From the NCBI RefSeq assembly GCF_029227915.1, contig NC_079887.1:24799650-24863649 (forward strand): DNA of 64,000 nucleotides. The letters are read 5' to 3'. Source of the stretch: Hydractinia symbiolongicarpus (lineage: Eukaryota > Cnidaria > Hydrozoa > Anthoathecata > Hydractiniidae). Of this stretch, positions 61,583 through 64,000 are shown one piece after another; position 1 is the first letter of the stretch, and each line of letters opens with the position of its first letter. Position numbers and translations under genes: made by a program. A model generated the notes under the pieces. That model had not been told where the DNA came from, did not search any database, and saw only the letters and a list, made by a program, of their open reading frames with translations.

Positions 61583-64000
61583 TGTGGAACCAATCCTAGC
61601 CATTATCCTGCCCTGAAGAAATAGAGACAGTTTCAAAATCTACATTTCATTAACTTTCTAACGGTATTAGTTCGTGTGAGTTACAACGGTTGCACCACAT
61701 ATTTGTACCAACATGTATTTAGCCATATGTTTCTGATATTACTGGGTTGCATCGCTTTTGACAGCGAAACGATTGTTTGTGGGACTTAATTTAACTGATT
61801 TTTGACTTTGACCTTATAAATGTGATAAATATCACAATTGAATTCCCAGAAAAATCATTCTTCTTAATTTGACATGATTGCAGGAACTCAACGATTACAC
61901 TGGGCGCTGTGGTAGCGCTTTATTTAAAAAAATTTAGATAAATAAGCAATTTCTTGTGTGGAACCAATGCTAGCCGTTAGCGCGCGCTGAAGAAATGGAG
62001 ACAGTTTCAAAAACTACATTTCATTGACTTTCTAATGGCATCAGTCCTTGTGATTTACGACAGTTGCGTAACGTATTCGTACCAACATGTATTTAGCGAT
62101 ATTTTTCTGACATTACGAGGTTTCATCGCTTTTAACAGTGAAACGATTGAATGTGGGAATTAATTGAACTGACTTTGGACTTCGACCTTATAAATGTGAT
62201 AAAGGAGACAATCGGACTCCAAGAAATAACATTCTTCTTAATTTGACATGATTGCAGGAACTCAACGATTACACTGGGAGCTGTGGTAGCGCTTTATTTA
62301 AAAAAATTTAGATAAATAAGCAATTTTTAGTGTGGAACCAATGCTAGCCGTTAGCGCGCGCTGAAGAAATGGAGACAGTTTCAAAAACTACATTTCATTG
62401 ACTTTCTAATGGCATCATACCTTGTGATTTACGATAGTTGCGTAACGTATTCGTACCAACATGTATTTAGCGATATTTTCTGACATTACGAGGTTTCATC
62501 GCTTTTAACAGTGAAACGATTGACTGTGGGAATTAATTGAACTGACTTTGGGCTTCGACCTTATAAATGTGATAAAGGAGACAATTGGACTCCAAGAAAT
62601 AACATTCTTCTTAATTTGACGTGATTGCCGAAACTCAGCGATTACACTGGGCGCTGTGGTAGCGCTTCATTTAAAAATTTAGATAAATAAGTCATTCTTT
62701 ACTGTGGGACCAATCCTATCCGTTATTGCGCGCTGAAGAAATAGCGATAGTTTTAAAAACTACATTTCATTGACTTTCTAACGGTGTCAGTCCGTTTGAG
62801 TTACAACGGTTGGGTCACATATTCGTACCAACATGTATTTAGCGATATTTTTCTAATATTACTAGGTTGCATCGCTTTTAACTATAAAACGATTGACTGT
62901 GGGACTTAATTGAACTAACTTTGGACTGTCACTTGATAAATGTGGTGACGGAGACAAATGGACTCCAAAAAATAACATTCCTCTTAATTTGACATGATTG
63001 CTGAAACTCAGCGATTGCACTGGGCTCTGTGGTAGCGCTTCATTTAAGAATTAAGATAAAAAAAAGTCATTTTTTTATTGTGGGACCAATCCTAGACGTC
63101 ATCGCGCGGTGAGGAAAGAGCGACAGTTTCAAAAACTACATTTCATTGACTTTCTAACGGTGTCAGTTCATTTGAGTTTCAACGGTTGCGTCACATATTC
63201 GTACCAACATGTATTTAGCGATATTTTTCTGATATTACTAGGCTGTATGGCTTTTAACAGTGAAACCATTGACTGTGGGACTTAATTGAACTGATTGTGG
63301 ACTGTGACCTTATAAATGTGAAAGTGAGACAATTGGACTCCAAGAATAACATTCTTTTTAATTTGACCTGATTGCTGGAACTCAGCGATTACACTGGGCG
63401 CTGTGGTAGAGCTTTATTGAAAACTTTATATAAATAAGTGATTTTTACTGTGGAACCAATCCTAGCCATTAGCGGGCGCTGAAGAAATGGAGTCAGTTCC
63501 AAAAAATACATTTCATTGACTTTCTAGTGGCATCAATCCTTGTGAGTTACAACGATTGCGTCACATATTTGTACCAACATGTATTCAACGATATTTTTCT
63601 GACATTACAAGGTTTCATCGCTTTTAACAGTGAAACGATTAGCTGTGGGACTTAATTAAACTTATTTTCGACTTCCACCATATAAATGTGATGAATATCA
63701 CAATTGAATTCCAAGAAATAACATTCGTCTTAATTTGACATGATTGCGGAAACTCAGCGATTACACTGGGCGCTGTGGAAGCTCTTTATTTAAAAATTTA
63801 AATAAATAAGCCATTTTTACTGTTGAACCAATGCGAGCCGTTCGCACGCGCTGAAGAAATTGAGACAGTTTTAAAAACTACATTTCATTGACTTTCTAAT
63901 GGCATCAATCCTTGTGAGTTACAACGGTTGCGTCACATATTTGTACCAACATGTATTCAGCGATATGTTTCTGACATTACGAGGTTTCATCGCTTTTAAC
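61212..64000. repeat. Mixed family 2 and family 1 units to window end
   Basis: Unit starts: 61212 J (relative of the inverted fragment), 61583 I, 61957 K, 62331 K, 62703 D, 63079 E/B mosaic, 63449 R/S mosaic, 63821 J (cut by the window end). The two K units at 61957 and 62331 are a recent tandem pair: both have GGGAATTAATTG and CTTCGACC. Confidence 0.85.

Larger units (their letters stand above)
1..64000. repeat. Satellite DNA array, ~370-bp monomer, spans the whole window
   Basis: The landmark TGTGGGACCA (or TGTGGAACCA) recurs at nearly constant spacing from base 2 to base 63,821, giving about 172 unit starts in one orientation. Other landmarks keep the same order in every unit: CATTTCATTGAC at about +60, CAACATGTAT at about +127, a second TGTGGGACTTAATT at about +195, CTTATAAATGTG at about +230, CAGCGATTACACTGG at about +305 and GTGGTAGCGCTT near +325. 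No interval leaves room for a unique insertion. One hand-counted unit (3727-4101) is 37% G+C. Both window ends cut a unit, so the array continues outside. There is no gene anywhere in it. Eukaryotic heterochromatin is inferred from the size and homogeneity; whether it is centromeric cannot be told from sequence alone. Confidence 0.98.

Noticed and set aside
1-64000. CRISPR-like array, because of regular repetition
   Set aside because: The whole 370-bp unit repeats with no unique spacers, and the repeated part is ten times longer than a CRISPR repeat.
1-64000. CENP-B box-like motif at TTCGTACCAACATGT
   Set aside because: It has TTCG and one following A but lacks the CGGG half of the known box, so the match is no better than chance.
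1-64000. rDNA spacer or histone-cluster spacer repeats
   Set aside because: I see no rRNA, 5S or histone sequence at any point, and the units run on without a gene.
1-64000. Identification with a named satellite such as the Drosophila 1.688 (359-bp) family
   Set aside because: The length is similar, but I recognise no shared sequence motif. Without a database search a name would be a guess.

Overview
This 64 kb window is, as far as I can read it, satellite DNA from end to end. A repeat unit of about 370 bp is tandemly arranged across the whole window. I located 172 unit starts by eye, using the landmark TGTGGGACCA or its variant TGTGGAACCA, which is present once at the same phase in every unit. 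Spacings are nearly always 366-377 bp. The exceptions are a recurrent 342-344 bp deletion unit, two places where an inverted fragment stretches the interval to 585-586 bp, and one deletion that removes a landmark. I see no protein-coding gene, tRNA, rRNA, CRISPR array or recognisable transposon. The short open frames present are chance readings of the repeat. This is the DNA of a eukaryotic heterochromatic, pericentromeric or centromeric block. One unit that I counted by hand (3727-4101) has 37% G+C and 15 CpG against about 12.7 expected, so CpG is not depleted. That fits a genome with little germline cytosine methylation, such as many insects, but I do not recognise the satellite and cannot name the species.

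Two monomer families make up the array. Family 1 has TGTGGGACC, GGTTGGGTCAC and GCGCTTCATTTA and is mostly 371-376 bp; I call its subtypes A-F. Family 2 has TGTGGAACC, GGTTGCGTCAC or GGTTGCGCCAC, and a TTATATAAATAAGTGA tail, and is mostly 369-374 bp; I call its subtypes R, S, J, K, I and U. Layout: 1-20,547 is family 1, organised in short, repeatedly rearranged higher-order repeats (HORs) of B-C-D, B-C-D-E and F-B type. 20,548-24,949 is family 1 with one family 2 unit and a deletion. 24,950-35,785 is heterogeneous family 2 and contains two copies of a 206-bp inverted fragment inside a 2,073-bp duplication. 35,786-43,597 is a mixture of both families. 43,598-51,219 is a very homogeneous zone built on a 1,455-bp four-unit HOR: four tandem copies preceded by shortened versions. 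51,220-61,211 carries a 2,224-bp six-unit HOR in two copies and a 1,113-bp three-unit HOR in two copies. 61,212-64,000 is mixed again.

The window is a record of unequal exchange, conversion-like mosaics and block amplification. Several longer blocks recur with constant offsets: 8,588 bp, 5,601 bp, 2,623 bp, 9,478 bp and about 16,873 bp. The most unusual item is the inverted 206-bp piece, which shares diagnostic bases with a direct-orientation unit near 61.3 kb. Many subtype switches fall in one short conserved core around CCAACATGTATTTAGCGATA. I found no evidence of a new protein-based or RNA-based system, and unit positions and types were read by eye without alignment.
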